From an uncultured Granulicatella sp. (GTDB lineage: Bacteria; Bacillota; Bacilli; Lactobacillales; Aerococcaceae): DNA of 64,000 nucleotides. Of this stretch, positions 1 through 8,204 are shown one piece after another. Each line of letters opens with the position of its first letter. The stretch's first letter is position 1. Location of the stretch: assembly GCA_934193545.1 (NCBI GenBank), contig CAKPVL010000001.1, positions 1 through 64,000 of the forward strand, in the 5' to 3' direction. Under the pieces are notes generated by a model. It was given only the letters and a program-made list of their open reading frames with translations. It did no database searches and had not been told where the DNA came from. A program made the position numbers and the translations under genes.

Positions 1-81
1 AACGAAGGATGGCTCGATAAAATCGCCCAATTCTTCCAATCGATTTTTGATGCCATCAAAAATCTCTTCTCACAAAACTAA
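1..81 (+). CDS. C-terminal end of an unidentified protein (partial)
   Basis: An open frame runs from the first base to a TAA at 79-81 and gives 26 residues ending in LFSQN. The tail is amphipathic and rich in Phe, Ile and Lys (for example IAQFFQSIF). It is followed directly by a strong terminator, which fits a real gene end. The upstream part lies outside the window, so no family can be named. Confidence 0.6.
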   Translation, partial: NEGWLDKIAQFFQSIFDAIKNLFSQN

Positions 82-112
82 AAAGAAAAAAATAAATTGA
101 GATATAAAGAGA

Positions 113-166
113 AACAAAGTTATTAGGAATGTATTTTATAGTTCTTAGTAACTTTGTTTATTTTTT
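113..166 (+). terminator. Rho-independent terminator of the partial first gene
   Basis: AACAAAGTTA at 113-122 pairs with TAACTTTGTT at 149-158. The stem extends inward with G-U pairs and is followed by a T-rich run. It lies about 30 bases after the stop codon at 81. Confidence 0.8.
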
Positions 167-190
167 AGAATATTTAATTATCTAGGAGCA

Positions 191-219
191 TTGACAATTG
201 TTTTGTAATCGTTTACTAT
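191..219 (+). promoter_or_regulatory. Sigma-A-type promoter of the DUF4230-like gene
   Basis: A perfect -35 TTGACA at 191-196 is followed after 17 bases by TACTAT at 214-219. This predicts a leader of about 65 bases before the ATG at 293. Confidence 0.6.
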
Positions 220-292
220 TTATGTTGAATTTATTTTTAATTGTTTTAAAATTTTCTATACTAATTTAGTGAAGTTGAAAGGTGAACTTATA

Positions 293-970
293 ATGGGGCG
301 TTCTAAAGAGAAAATAAAACGTGGATGGTTAAACAAAATATTTCTAACAGAGATTCCGCTTCTTATAATATATATTTTTGTATTTGCTGGATTCTTATTT
401 TATAACCATGTCTATAATCAAGGTGTTAATGACGAAAGAGCTAGAGCAGAAAAAATAGCAATGGAAGAAGCGGCTAAAGCGAGACCAACATTATCTGTTT
501 CTTTCATTGAGAAAGTTCAACAGGTTGTATTTTTAAATGTAGGAATAAAAGATATTGTTCCGGTTAGAGAAGCTTCAAAAATATTAGGGTTTGAAATTCC
601 ATTTACTGAAAAAAGAAAACTAGTTATTTTGAATTATGAAGCAAAATTTGGGATTAAATCACCAGTTACTGTAGAAACTCCAGATGAAAATACAGTAATT
701 ATTAAGGTGCCTGAATTCTCGGTGATTGGTTTTAATTTTTCAGAAGAAAATCCTTATGAATTATATTCAAGCGATGCGGAATTGCTAAGTTTATTTACTA
801 CGGATATTGATACTGGGAAAGTAGTAACTGACCAAATGTCTTCTGAATTTGAGAATAGATATTTAGAAAGATATACAGAGTTAATAAAAGAGTCTGCAAC
901 AAATTATTATGAAAATCTTATAAGAACGCTTAAACCGGATGTACAAGTTCAAGTTGAATTTTCAAATTAA
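293..970 (+). CDS. Small membrane-anchored protein, DUF4230-like
   Basis: This 225-residue protein has a basic N-terminus, one transmembrane segment at about residues 16-38 (LLIIYIFVFAGFLFY) and a soluble domain outside the membrane. The soluble part alternates beta-like stretches, including FEIPFTEKRKLVILNYEAK and VIIKVPEFSVIGF. This resembles my memory of the DUF4230 family, whose function is unknown. The frame is open from a GTG at 269, but AAAGGTG at 278-284 is correctly spaced for the ATG at 293, so that start is chosen. The gene stands alone, with its own promoter and a strong terminator, and faces the zinc-ribbon gene tail to tail. The family call is moderate because it rests on sequence feel only. 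Confidence 0.75.
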   Translation: MGRSKEKIKRGWLNKIFLTEIPLLIIYIFVFAGFLFYNHVYNQGVNDERARAEKIAMEEAAKARPTLSVSFIEKVQQVVFLNVGIKDIVPVREASKILGFEIPFTEKRKLVILNYEAKFGIKSPVTVETPDENTVIIKVPEFSVIGFNFSEENPYELYSSDAELLSLFTTDIDTGKVVTDQMSSEFENRYLERYTELIKESATNYYENLIRTLKPDVQVQVEFSN

Positions 971-975
971 AAAAT

Positions 976-1005
976 AACCCTGACCATCGCTGGTCAGGGT
1001 TTTCT
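976..1005. terminator. Bidirectional terminator between convergent genes
   Basis: AACCCTGACCA at 976-986 pairs perfectly with TGGTCAGGGTT at 991-1001 around a 4-base loop. T-rich sequence follows on the plus strand, and an A/T-rich stretch lies on the other side for the minus-strand gene ending at 1015. Confidence 0.85.
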
Positions 1006-1014
1006 CTTTGTATT

Positions 1015-1884
1015 TTAGAATAAGATTAATAGTAAGCTAATTGTGATAATCAGTTGTACGACTAAACCAATGAGTGATAAGTAAATTGGATCGATTGTTG
1101 ATTCAGTGGCGCTCTTAAACATCGAAGACGTAAATGTCACGATGTAGAGTAGGATGTGCGCGAAGAATACAATCAAGATTCCAACGAATAACCAAACTGG
1201 ACTGATAAATGTCATCACTGTCGCAACGGCTAGTAACACAATCGCTAAAACGTTCATTCCTTCGTATTGTGTCAACCAGTAGTTAAACACGTGTTGACGT
1301 TTTTGGAAGACATGTTTCAATCCATACGATACGCTTGGAAATCCAAGGTAGAACACCGCGTAGAAGAGGATGAAGCGAATGAACATCCAAATATAGTTTG
1401 GTGTGCTTGTTAAGCTTGGTAAGATTGAAATATCTGCGAATAATTGGTATTGACCAATGAGTGAATGAATCAAGTGAGTTGTCACGAATGCTGACATCAC
1501 TGTCGCCAAAATAATCAATGCATATCCATAAGTACGGCTATATTGACGCTTACGTGAGTAGTGATTTGTCGGTTGGACTAAACGTTCTCCAAAGAAAGTG
1601 AAGAAGCGTTTGAATTTATTCCATGCACCAGCATAGGCTAGACGGTTATTCTTCACACGGTTTTCTTGTGAGCTACGGTTATTGTCTTCTTCTGGAATAC
1701 TTGTTTCTACTTTCGTTGTGAACGATGGAGTAGGTTCGTTATTTTCGTCTAAAAGGTCTGTTTGAACGCCTTCGTTTGGTTCAATTGACACCGGTTGTGA
1801 TAGTTCGTCTTGAACTGTTCCACAGTAAGGGCAGAGTGTTTCTTGTTCGTCAATCATCTCATGACAGAATGGACATTGTTTCAT
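1015..1884 (-). CDS. Zinc-ribbon multi-pass membrane protein
   Basis: This 289-residue protein starts with a zinc ribbon: CPFC at residues 4-7 and CPYC at 18-21. A low-complexity polar linker follows (about 25-90), then about five hydrophobic segments between residue 118 and the C-terminus (LILF). The layout matches the many Firmicute proteins with a cytoplasmic zinc ribbon fused to a Yip1-like membrane domain, whose function is not established. An AGAGGAAG ribosome site precedes the ATG at 1884. A weak extended -10 promoter (TACAAT, plus-strand 1926-1931) lies between the gene and the small-RNA terminator upstream. The gene could therefore be transcribed on its own or by read-through from that RNA. 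Confidence 0.8.
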   Translation of the reverse strand: MKQCPFCHEMIDEQETLCPYCGTVQDELSQPVSIEPNEGVQTDLLDENNEPTPSFTTKVETSIPEEDNNRSSQENRVKNNRLAYAGAWNKFKRFFTFFGERLVQPTNHYSRKRQYSRTYGYALIILATVMSAFVTTHLIHSLIGQYQLFADISILPSLTSTPNYIWMFIRFILFYAVFYLGFPSVSYGLKHVFQKRQHVFNYWLTQYEGMNVLAIVLLAVATVMTFISPVWLFVGILIVFFAHILLYIVTFTSSMFKSATESTIDPIYLSLIGLVVQLIITISLLLILF

Positions 1885-1944
1885 GAATCTTCCTCTTTCT
1901 ATGTCTAATAATAAATTTCATTGCTATTGTATCATAATTTCACT

Positions 1945-2109
1945 ATAAAAAAAGACTAGGAACTCCTAGTCTTAGCGTGGCATCTTTTCAGATGAGTAGG
2001 TCGTGTTCACATCACGAACTACAAACAGCTACATCCGGTAGTGTGCCTAAGCACGCCTGTTCCACATAACTCGCAGTCTCTTATGTACTGCGTGTCGCCT
2101 CATCGCATA
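1945..2109 (-). ncRNA. Unassigned structured small RNA of about 160 nt with an apparent pseudoknot
   Basis: There is no plausible ORF, but a strong promoter and a strong terminator bracket the region. On the minus strand, CGCAGU (2092-2087) pairs with ACUGCG (2077-2072). The enclosed loop holds ACAUAA (2086-2081), which can pair with UUAUGU (2069-2064) downstream of the stem, forming an H-type pseudoknot. Further hairpins follow: GUGC-UUAG-GCAC; GUAGUUCGUG with CACGACCUAC (2022-2013 with 2005-1996); and CAUCU-GAAA-AGAUG (1994-1981) with a GNRA loop. The last element is the terminator, AAGACTAGG with CCTAGTCTT (1973-1952) around a 4-base loop and a U-run. It lacks the hallmarks I know for tmRNA, RNase P, SRP RNA or T-boxes, and the separate hairpins do not look like the long rod of 6S RNA. 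It may be a free small RNA or a terminated leader of the gene starting at 1884. Confidence 0.6.
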
Positions 2110-2115
2110 GAATAC

Positions 2116-2144
2116 ATTATAGCAGAGGGAGTGTGGAATGTCAT
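2116..2144 (-). promoter_or_regulatory. Strong extended -10 promoter of the small RNA
   Basis: On the minus strand, ATGACA (2144-2139) is separated by exactly 17 bases from a consensus TATAAT (2121-2116). The -10 is preceded by TGC, giving an extended -10. Transcription should begin near 2109. The promoter sits directly behind the stop codon of the glyoxalase-like gene. Confidence 0.75.
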
Positions 2145-2151
2145 GTATGAA

Positions 2152-2529
2152 CTATTTTTCGCGAATCACTTCGATTTTATATCCATCTAAGTCTTTTACG
2201 AAGTAGTAGTTTGCAGGATGTCCTGGTAAACCTTTTAATTCTGTAACGTCATAGCCTTTCGCAACGTGTTCAGCGTGAAGAGCTTCTAAGTCTTTAGCGC
2301 TGATAGCGATATGACCATATCCGTCGCCGATTTCGTAAGGGCCGTGGCCGTAGTTATATGTTAATTCTAATTCGTAATCATCACCTTCGAATGCTAAGTA
2401 AACGATAGTGAATTTGTGTTCTGGGAAGTCTTTTCTGTGAGTTTCTTTAAAACCAAATGCTTCTTCGTAGAAACGAATACTTTCTTCTAGATTTTGAACA
2501 CGGACACAAGTATGCAACATTTTTGACAT
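2152..2529 (-). CDS. gloA: Glyoxalase I family (VOC) protein, probable lactoylglutathione lyase
   Basis: This 125-residue vicinal-oxygen-chelate protein has the two beta-alpha-beta-beta-beta modules of glyoxalase I. Metal-ligand positions are visible in MLHTCVRV (His near the N-terminus), YELELTYNYG, GYGHIAISA and the C-terminal GYKIEVI. Glyoxalase I isomerises the hemithioacetal of methylglyoxal and a thiol; the true thiol and substrate in this organism are unknown. The frame is open to 2568, but an AAAGGAGG site sits just upstream of the ATG at 2529 (MSKMLHTCV), so that start is used. Family assignment is firm and substrate is inferred. Confidence 0.9.
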   Translation of the reverse strand: MSKMLHTCVRVQNLEESIRFYEEAFGFKETHRKDFPEHKFTIVYLAFEGDDYELELTYNYGHGPYEIGDGYGHIAISAKDLEALHAEHVAKGYDVTELKGLPGHPANYYFVKDLDGYKIEVIREK

Positions 2530-2701
2530 GATGTGACCTCCTTTAATTATTTTCCTTAATCCTAACAAACTCTACAAATAAATACAAGTTTTCGAGACTG
2601 TTTTTGTTTCGCGGACAAATGTATTCGATTAGTGGAAATGTGTTGCGTTCTTTTCATTAATTTGGTAGTCTAGTACCATTGAAAAAATAAGGAAGTGTCA
2701 T

Positions 2702-4078
2702 ATGAAAGTAATCAAATTTGGTGGAAGCTCTTTAGCAAATGCCACTCAATTAAGAAAGGTCTTTAATATCGTAAAATCTGATGAAAAACGTAAAATCGTG
2801 GTGGTTTCAGCCCCAGGAAAACGCACATCAGACGATGAAAAAGTAACAGACCTTCTCATCCAATTAGCAACTTCTCATATTGAAGGGAATTATGATGAAG
2901 AAGTCTTAAAGAAAATCTTAGTCCGTTATAAAGAAATTTGTGATGAATTAGAATTAAAACCAGAAGTATTTGAACTCGTTCGTGTTCATTTTAAAAACTT
3001 AAAAGAAAGAAACGACTTAGCTCCGGACTATTTAATGGATGCGTATAAAGCAAGCGGGGAAGACTTAAATGCTCGCCTTATTGCGTCATACTTCAACCAA
3101 GAAGGTCTTGCGGCTAAATATGTAGGACCACGCGAAGCCAAACTATGGGTGAGCGACACTCCAGGAGAAGCACGTGTCTTAGAAGAAAGCTACCATGAAT
3201 TAGAGTATCTACAATTAACAAATGAAGTGATTGTATTCCCAGGATTCTACGGTGTGACAAAAGAAGGGAATGTGGTGACATTCTCACGTGGTGGATCTGA
3301 TATTACAGGTTCGATTTTAGCTAATGCCGTCAACGCAGAAGAGTACGAGAACTTCACAGACGTGGATGCGATTTATGTAGCGAGTCCAAAAATCGTGCAT
3401 AAACCACTGGCTATCGATGTGTTATCTTATACAGAAATGCGTGAGTTATCATATGCAGGATTCTCAGTATTCCACACAGAAGCGCTTCTCCCTTCAATCA
3501 AAAAAGGAATTCCAGTGCACGTGTGCAACACGAATAACCCTGAAGCAAGCGGAACTTACATTATGAAAGGGAAGGTGACTTCTCCAAATGTTATCTCAGG
3601 GATTGCGAGCTCACCAGGTTTCGTAAGTATTTACGTGAAGAAATACTTGATGAACCATGAGATTGGTTTCCTTCGTAAAGTATTGACGATTTTCGAAGAA
3701 GAAGGCATTTCCATCGAACATATTCCAACAGGGATTGATGATGCGACAATTATTATCCGTGGGGAAGACGCAACTGACGAACAACTCGACGGTATTGTGG
3801 AACGATTCTATGCAGAATTAGATGTAGATGAAGCAAGCTTCACGCGTGGCCTCTGCCTGATCATGTTAGTAGGGGAAGGGATGGTCAACATGGTCGGTAC
3901 AACGGCTCGTGTGGCTTCAACTCTTGCTCGTACACAAATCAATATCGAGTTGTATAACCAAGGGGTATCTGAGGTTTCAATGATGTTTGGTATTTTAGAC
4001 CAATACGAAAAGAAAGCCATCCGTGCGTTATATGATGAGTTCTTCGGTGAAACGAAAGAATATCAAGTGGTGGAATAA
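2702..4078 (+). CDS. thrD: Aspartate kinase with C-terminal ACT domains (aspartokinase III-like)
   Basis: This 458-residue protein phosphorylates L-aspartate, the first step toward lysine, threonine and methionine. The N-terminal KFGGSSLA is the family ATP/aspartate motif, and FSRGGSDITGS forms the later part of the amino-acid kinase fold. Two ACT regulatory domains occupy about residues 305-455 (EEEGISIEHIPTGIDD and TARVASTLARTQINIELY). The length and lack of an internal start fit the monofunctional Bacillus YclM/ThrD type rather than the lysC type with an internal beta subunit. It starts at an ATG preceded by AAGGAAG. It is monocistronic, with a terminator at 4132. No other lysine or threonine genes are adjacent. 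The exact isozyme name is inferred. Confidence 0.9.
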   Translation: MKVIKFGGSSLANATQLRKVFNIVKSDEKRKIVVVSAPGKRTSDDEKVTDLLIQLATSHIEGNYDEEVLKKILVRYKEICDELELKPEVFELVRVHFKNLKERNDLAPDYLMDAYKASGEDLNARLIASYFNQEGLAAKYVGPREAKLWVSDTPGEARVLEESYHELEYLQLTNEVIVFPGFYGVTKEGNVVTFSRGGSDITGSILANAVNAEEYENFTDVDAIYVASPKIVHKPLAIDVLSYTEMRELSYAGFSVFHTEALLPSIKKGIPVHVCNTNNPEASGTYIMKGKVTSPNVISGIASSPGFVSIYVKKYLMNHEIGFLRKVLTIFEEEGISIEHIPTGIDDATIIIRGEDATDEQLDGIVERFYAELDVDEASFTRGLCLIMLVGEGMVNMVGTTARVASTLARTQINIELYNQGVSEVSMMFGILDQYEKKAIRALYDEFFGETKEYQVVE

Positions 4079-4131
4079 TTTTCCACGCAAATTAAAATTA
4101 AAATAGTAACGGTTGTATTTCACCGATAGGA

Positions 4132-4168
4132 AGAGTAGAATATCGATATATTCTGCTCTTTTTATTTT
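4132..4168 (+). terminator. Terminator after aspartate kinase
   Basis: AGAGTAGAATAT at 4132-4143 pairs with ATATTCTGCTCT at 4148-4159 with one G-U pair. It is followed by TTTTTATTTT, ahead of the ktrB ribosome site. Confidence 0.75.
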
Positions 4169-4204
4169 AGTGCGGTATTTTTAAATAGAATAGGAGGGAC
4201 GAAG

Positions 4205-5584
4205 ATGATTCGTTTCTTATTTAAAGATTCCATTCCAAAACGAATTGCTTCCAGTTTTGCGATTGTGATTTTGGTGGGATCATTCTTACTCAATTTGCCG
4301 ATTTCACAACTAGCGACGTCAAAGGCTTCGTATTTTGACCACTTGTTTACAACCGTATCGATGGTGTGTGTAACAGGACTTTCGACGCAACCAGTGGCCG
4401 AGACGTACAATACATTTGGACAAGTGATTTGTATGTTTTTAATGCAAATCGGGGGCTTAGGGTTGATGAGTATTATTGCCTTTTTCCTCTATGATTCTGG
4501 GAAAAAGATGTCACTCGTTGATAAATTAGCCTTGCAAGATAGCTTGAATCGTGAGGATGGTCAAGATTTTAAAAAGTATTTAACAACGATTTTTAAATAT
4601 ACCTTCTTTATCGAATTCATTGCGGCAGTTATTTTATCGTTCCGCTTCGTTCCAGAACTTGGAACAGGAAAAGGAATTTTTACAGCCTTCTTCTTTGCGG
4701 TTTCTGCCTTTTGTAATGCGGGATTTGATAACTTAGGCTCTAATAGTTTGATTAACTATGCGACAGATCCATTTTTAACATTAGTAGTTGCAGCTCTTAT
4801 CATTCTTGGGGGAATCGGGTTCTCCGTTTGGTTTGATTTCAAACGAAGCTACCGTGAAATGCGAAAATCAACCAAGAGTAAAAAGCGTAAATCATTTTAC
4901 AGAAGATTGCAGTATCATACGAAGATTGTTCTTTGGTTGACGGGGATTATTTTACTTGGTGGAACGGTATTGACCTTGCTAACTGAATGGAATAACCCAA
5001 ATACGATTGCGAATCTTTCTTTCTTTGATAAGGTGCTCGTAAGTTTCTTCCAAACGGTAACGATGAGAACAGCTGGATTTGCGACGATTGATTATACGAC
5101 CGCTCATCCAACAAGCCTGCTGCTTTATTGTATTCAAATGCTTATCGGAGGTTCTCCTGGTGGGACTGCCGGTGGGGTGAAGACGACGACCTTCTTAGTG
5201 GTTCTCTTATTCATTCGCTCAGAAGTGTATGATGAGAAAATGATTCAATTTAGAAACCACCGCATTTCGCAAGACATGGCCAGAAAAGCCTTAACGATTT
5301 TTATTGTATTTACAACGCTTATTTTAACGAGTGTATTCTTACTCAGTTTGACAGATCCAGATGCACCACTTCTATATACTTTATTTGAAACCATTTCAGC
5401 GGTATGTACGGTAGGGGTGACGGCGAATTTAACACCAACCTTATCTTTCCTTGGAAAAATAGTGATTATGTTGTTGATGTTTATTGGCCGTATCGGACCG
5501 TTAACCGTTCTGTTAAGTTTTTCAAACCGAAAGAACAAAGCGCTCGACATGAAGTATGCGAAAGCACCATTATTAATTGGATAG
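4205..5584 (+). CDS. ktrB: Potassium uptake channel subunit KtrB (TrkH family)
   Basis: This 459-residue integral membrane protein belongs to the Trk/Ktr/HKT superfamily of K+ (Na+-coupled) translocation subunits. The four pore-loop repeats are visible, each with the selectivity-filter glycine: VCVTGLST, FCNAGFDN, RTAGFATI and VCTVGVTA. The gating-loop region GGSPGGTAGGVKTTT lies before the last repeat. A TAGGAGGG site precedes the ATG. The RCK gating subunit KtrA follows 15 bases later, so the two form an operon and should assemble as a KtrB dimer on a KtrA octamer ring. In Firmicutes KtrA commonly also binds c-di-AMP. I see no ydaO-type riboswitch in the short leader. Confidence 0.95.
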   Translation: MIRFLFKDSIPKRIASSFAIVILVGSFLLNLPISQLATSKASYFDHLFTTVSMVCVTGLSTQPVAETYNTFGQVICMFLMQIGGLGLMSIIAFFLYDSGKKMSLVDKLALQDSLNREDGQDFKKYLTTIFKYTFFIEFIAAVILSFRFVPELGTGKGIFTAFFFAVSAFCNAGFDNLGSNSLINYATDPFLTLVVAALIILGGIGFSVWFDFKRSYREMRKSTKSKKRKSFYRRLQYHTKIVLWLTGIILLGGTVLTLLTEWNNPNTIANLSFFDKVLVSFFQTVTMRTAGFATIDYTTAHPTSLLLYCIQMLIGGSPGGTAGGVKTTTFLVVLLFIRSEVYDEKMIQFRNHRISQDMARKALTIFIVFTTLILTSVFLLSLTDPDAPLLYTLFETISAVCTVGVTANLTPTLSFLGKIVIMLLMFIGRIGPLTVLLSFSNRKNKALDMKYAKAPLLIG

Positions 5585-5599
5585 AAAGTAGGAATTGTG

Positions 5600-6262
5600 A
5601 TGAGAAAAACAGTTGGTATTTTAGGACTAGGTGTGTTTGGGATGACGATTGCCAAACAGCTTAGTGAATATGATTGCGACATTATTGCCGTTGACCGTGA
5701 TGAAGTTAACGTGAACCGTATCGAACCACTTGTTACAAAAGCCGTGATTGCCGATGTGACAGACGAAGATGTCTTAAAAGAAATCGGAATTGGCGACTGC
5801 GATACAGTAGTGGTGGCTACAGGTTCAAGTTTAGAAGCAAGTATTCTAGCAGTGATGCATTGTACGAAACTGGGTGTTCCAGAAATTATCGCTAAAGCTA
5901 AGAGTCGTACGACAACCGAAATCTTAACGAAGATGGGTGCGCAACGTGTCGTGAACCCAGAAAAAGAAACAGGGATTCGTCTTGTGAAGAACATTCTTCA
6001 CCATAAATTAGCGGAAGTGATTGCACTCGATGGTAATATTTCACTTGTTGAATTTTATCCACCAAAATCATGGGTTGGCAAACAACTTAGTGATTTAGAC
6101 TTACGTAAAGATTATGATTTAAACTTAATCGGATATCGTGAAGGAAAGGATGAATCTTTAAATACAAAAGTGTTTGGGGATTTCCTTATTCGTGAAGATG
6201 TCGTTCTTGTAGCGATTATCGGCACTGATAGCTTAGATAAAGCGACATTCCTTGAAGACTAA
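5600..6262 (+). CDS. ktrA: Potassium uptake regulatory subunit KtrA (RCK/TrkA domain)
   Basis: This 220-residue cytoplasmic protein has an N-terminal Rossmann RCK domain: GILGLGVFG is the nucleotide-binding glycine loop and IIAVDRDE supplies the acidic end of strand 2. A C-terminal TrkA_C domain covers about residues 135-218. It gates KtrB in response to ATP/ADP and, in relatives, to c-di-AMP. A GTG at 5597 immediately precedes the ATG at 5600. AGTAGGA at 5587-5593 suits the ATG, which is chosen. The gene is second in a two-gene operon ending at a strong terminator. Length is normal for the family. Confidence 0.95.
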   Translation: MRKTVGILGLGVFGMTIAKQLSEYDCDIIAVDRDEVNVNRIEPLVTKAVIADVTDEDVLKEIGIGDCDTVVVATGSSLEASILAVMHCTKLGVPEIIAKAKSRTTTEILTKMGAQRVVNPEKETGIRLVKNILHHKLAEVIALDGNISLVEFYPPKSWVGKQLSDLDLRKDYDLNLIGYREGKDESLNTKVFGDFLIREDVVLVAIIGTDSLDKATFLED

Positions 6263-6264
6263 TC

Positions 6265-6309
6265 AAAGAGACCAGATGAATCAAAAGCGGTTCATTTGGT
6301 CTCTTTTTT
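6265..6309 (+). terminator. Terminator of the ktrBA operon
   Basis: AAAGAGACCAGATGAA at 6265-6280 pairs with TTCATTTGGTCTCTTT at 6291-6306 (one G-U pair), followed by a T-run. Confidence 0.9.
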
Positions 6310-6394
6310 GTGGAAAAATGGGTTTAAACCCTTTCAAAAGCATCCATTTCATAGTACACTAGGACTATCAACTTTTTAGAAAGTAGGGATTATA

Positions 6395-8197
6395 ATGGCC
6401 AATAAAAAACCATTAAGACGTGAAGAAGTTCCAGTAGAATTAACTTGGGACCTTTCCGCAATTTACGAATCTAACGAAGGATTTGAAAAGGATTTAGAAT
6501 TTGTTAAATCACAAATTCCAGCAGTAGCCGCTGCAAAAGATACAGCACTTAAAGACGGGGAATCATTATTAGCATTCTTAAATCTTTTAAACGTAGTAGA
6601 CGATAAGATTGAAACAGCTTATGTTTACTCACATTTAAAAGCAGACCAAGATACTTCAAATAACGAAAACCAAGTCTTAAATCAACGTGCGTTCTCAACA
6701 TACATCGAATTCTCAGGAGCTTCAGCATGGTTTGCCCCAGCAATTTTAGCATTATCTGATGAAGAGTTCGAAGAGTATTTCAAACAAGAACCAGGACTAG
6801 AAGACTTCCGTGTCTTATTAGAAACAGCGCGTATTAAAAAAGGTCACGTGCTTTCAGATAAAGAAGAAGCTTTATTATCAAAAGCTAGTGAAGTATTCCA
6901 AGGCGCAAGCAAAACTTTCAACTTATTAAACAACGCTGACATCAAGTTTGACGAAATCACAACTGAAGATGGCGAAAAAGTTGAATTGACAAACGGAAAC
7001 TACTCAGTATATATCGAGTCTAAAAACCAAGATGTTCGTAAGGAAGCATTCGAAACATTATACAAACCTTACATCAACTTGAAAAATACATTCGCAAGCA
7101 CACTTGGTACAGAAGTGAAAGGTCATAACTTCAGCGCTTTAGTTCATAACTATGACTCAGCTCGCCAAGCAGCACTTGCTTCAAACCAAGTTCCTGAAGA
7201 AGTGTACGATGCTTTAGTAGAAGTGGTAAACGAAAAATTACCATTATTACACCGTTACACTGCATTACAACAAAAAGCACTAGGCTTAGATGAATTGCAT
7301 ATGTATGATTTATACGTACCAATTACAGGAGACGCTCCAATTAAATACAACTACCAAGAAGCTTCTCTAGCAAGTGTGGAAGCCTTGAAACCTCTTGGGG
7401 AAGAATACCACGAAATCATGAAAAAAGCATACGCAGATCGTTGGATCGACGTTGCTGAAAACATCGGTAAACGCAGTGGTGGATATTCAAGTGGAGCATA
7501 CTCAACTGCACCATACATCCTATTGAACTGGCATGATGAATTATCAAACTTCTTCACATTAGTTCACGAGTTAGGACACAGTGCACACAGCTACTTCACT
7601 CGTAACACTCAACCAAAACAATACGGAGATTACTCAATCTTCTTAGCAGAAATTGCTTCTACAACAAACGAAAACATCTTAACAGATTACTTGTTGAAGA
7701 AACATACTGATAAAGAAGCGCAAAAATACATCTTAAACAACTATTTACACCGCTTCAAATCAACAATTTTCCGTCAAACACAATTTGCGGAATTCGAACA
7801 TAAGATTCACTTAATGGACCAAGAAGGCCAACCATTAACACAAGAATCAATCGCAAAAGCTTATAGCGAAATTAACGCGAAATACTATGCAAATGTCATC
7901 CAAGATGAACAAATCGCATACGAATGGGCACGTATCCCTCACTTCTACATGAACTACTACGTATTCCAATACGCAACTGGTATGGCTGCAGCGACTGCTT
8001 TATCAGATAAAATCTTACATGGTACTCCAGAAGATTTAGAAGCTTACTTAAACTACTTACGTGCAGGACGCAGCGACGCTCCAATCGAAGTAATGAAAAA
8101 AGCTGGCGTAGACATGACGAAGAAAGACTACTTATACGACGCATTCGACGTATTCGAAAAACGCTTAGCACAATTAGAAGCGCTAATGGAAGACTAG
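6395..8197 (+). CDS. pepF: Oligoendopeptidase F (M3 family zinc metallopeptidase)
   Basis: This 600-residue cytoplasmic peptidase cleaves oligopeptides of roughly 7-17 residues. The zinc site LVHELGHSAHS places the two histidines and catalytic glutamate at residues 391, 392 and 395. The third ligand is expected in the downstream LAEIASTTNE segment. The N-terminal PVELTWDLSAIY and the C-terminal HFYMNYYVFQYATG are typical PepF segments. The full family length is present. It is transcribed alone, with a likely ribosome site AAAGTAGGGA before the ATG. Downstream lies the first copy of the window's two-hairpin repeat, followed by a convergent gene. In lactic acid bacteria PepF is linked to protein turnover and peptide use. 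Confidence 0.97.
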   Translation: MANKKPLRREEVPVELTWDLSAIYESNEGFEKDLEFVKSQIPAVAAAKDTALKDGESLLAFLNLLNVVDDKIETAYVYSHLKADQDTSNNENQVLNQRAFSTYIEFSGASAWFAPAILALSDEEFEEYFKQEPGLEDFRVLLETARIKKGHVLSDKEEALLSKASEVFQGASKTFNLLNNADIKFDEITTEDGEKVELTNGNYSVYIESKNQDVRKEAFETLYKPYINLKNTFASTLGTEVKGHNFSALVHNYDSARQAALASNQVPEEVYDALVEVVNEKLPLLHRYTALQQKALGLDELHMYDLYVPITGDAPIKYNYQEASLASVEALKPLGEEYHEIMKKAYADRWIDVAENIGKRSGGYSSGAYSTAPYILLNWHDELSNFFTLVHELGHSAHSYFTRNTQPKQYGDYSIFLAEIASTTNENILTDYLLKKHTDKEAQKYILNNYLHRFKSTIFRQTQFAEFEHKIHLMDQEGQPLTQESIAKAYSEINAKYYANVIQDEQIAYEWARIPHFYMNYYVFQYATGMAAATALSDKILHGTPEDLEAYLNYLRAGRSDAPIEVMKKAGVDMTKKDYLYDAFDVFEKRLAQLEALMED

Positions 8198-8204
8198 GAT
8201 GGCA

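Noticed and set aside
3808..4020. Regulatory small ORF antisense to the aspartokinase ACT domain
   Set aside because: No ribosome site or promoter. It is a frame shadow.
5245..5994. 249-residue minus-strand ORF spanning the ktrB/ktrA junction
   Set aside because: It is antisense to two well-supported genes, has low-complexity Ile/Ser/Thr composition and no ribosome site.
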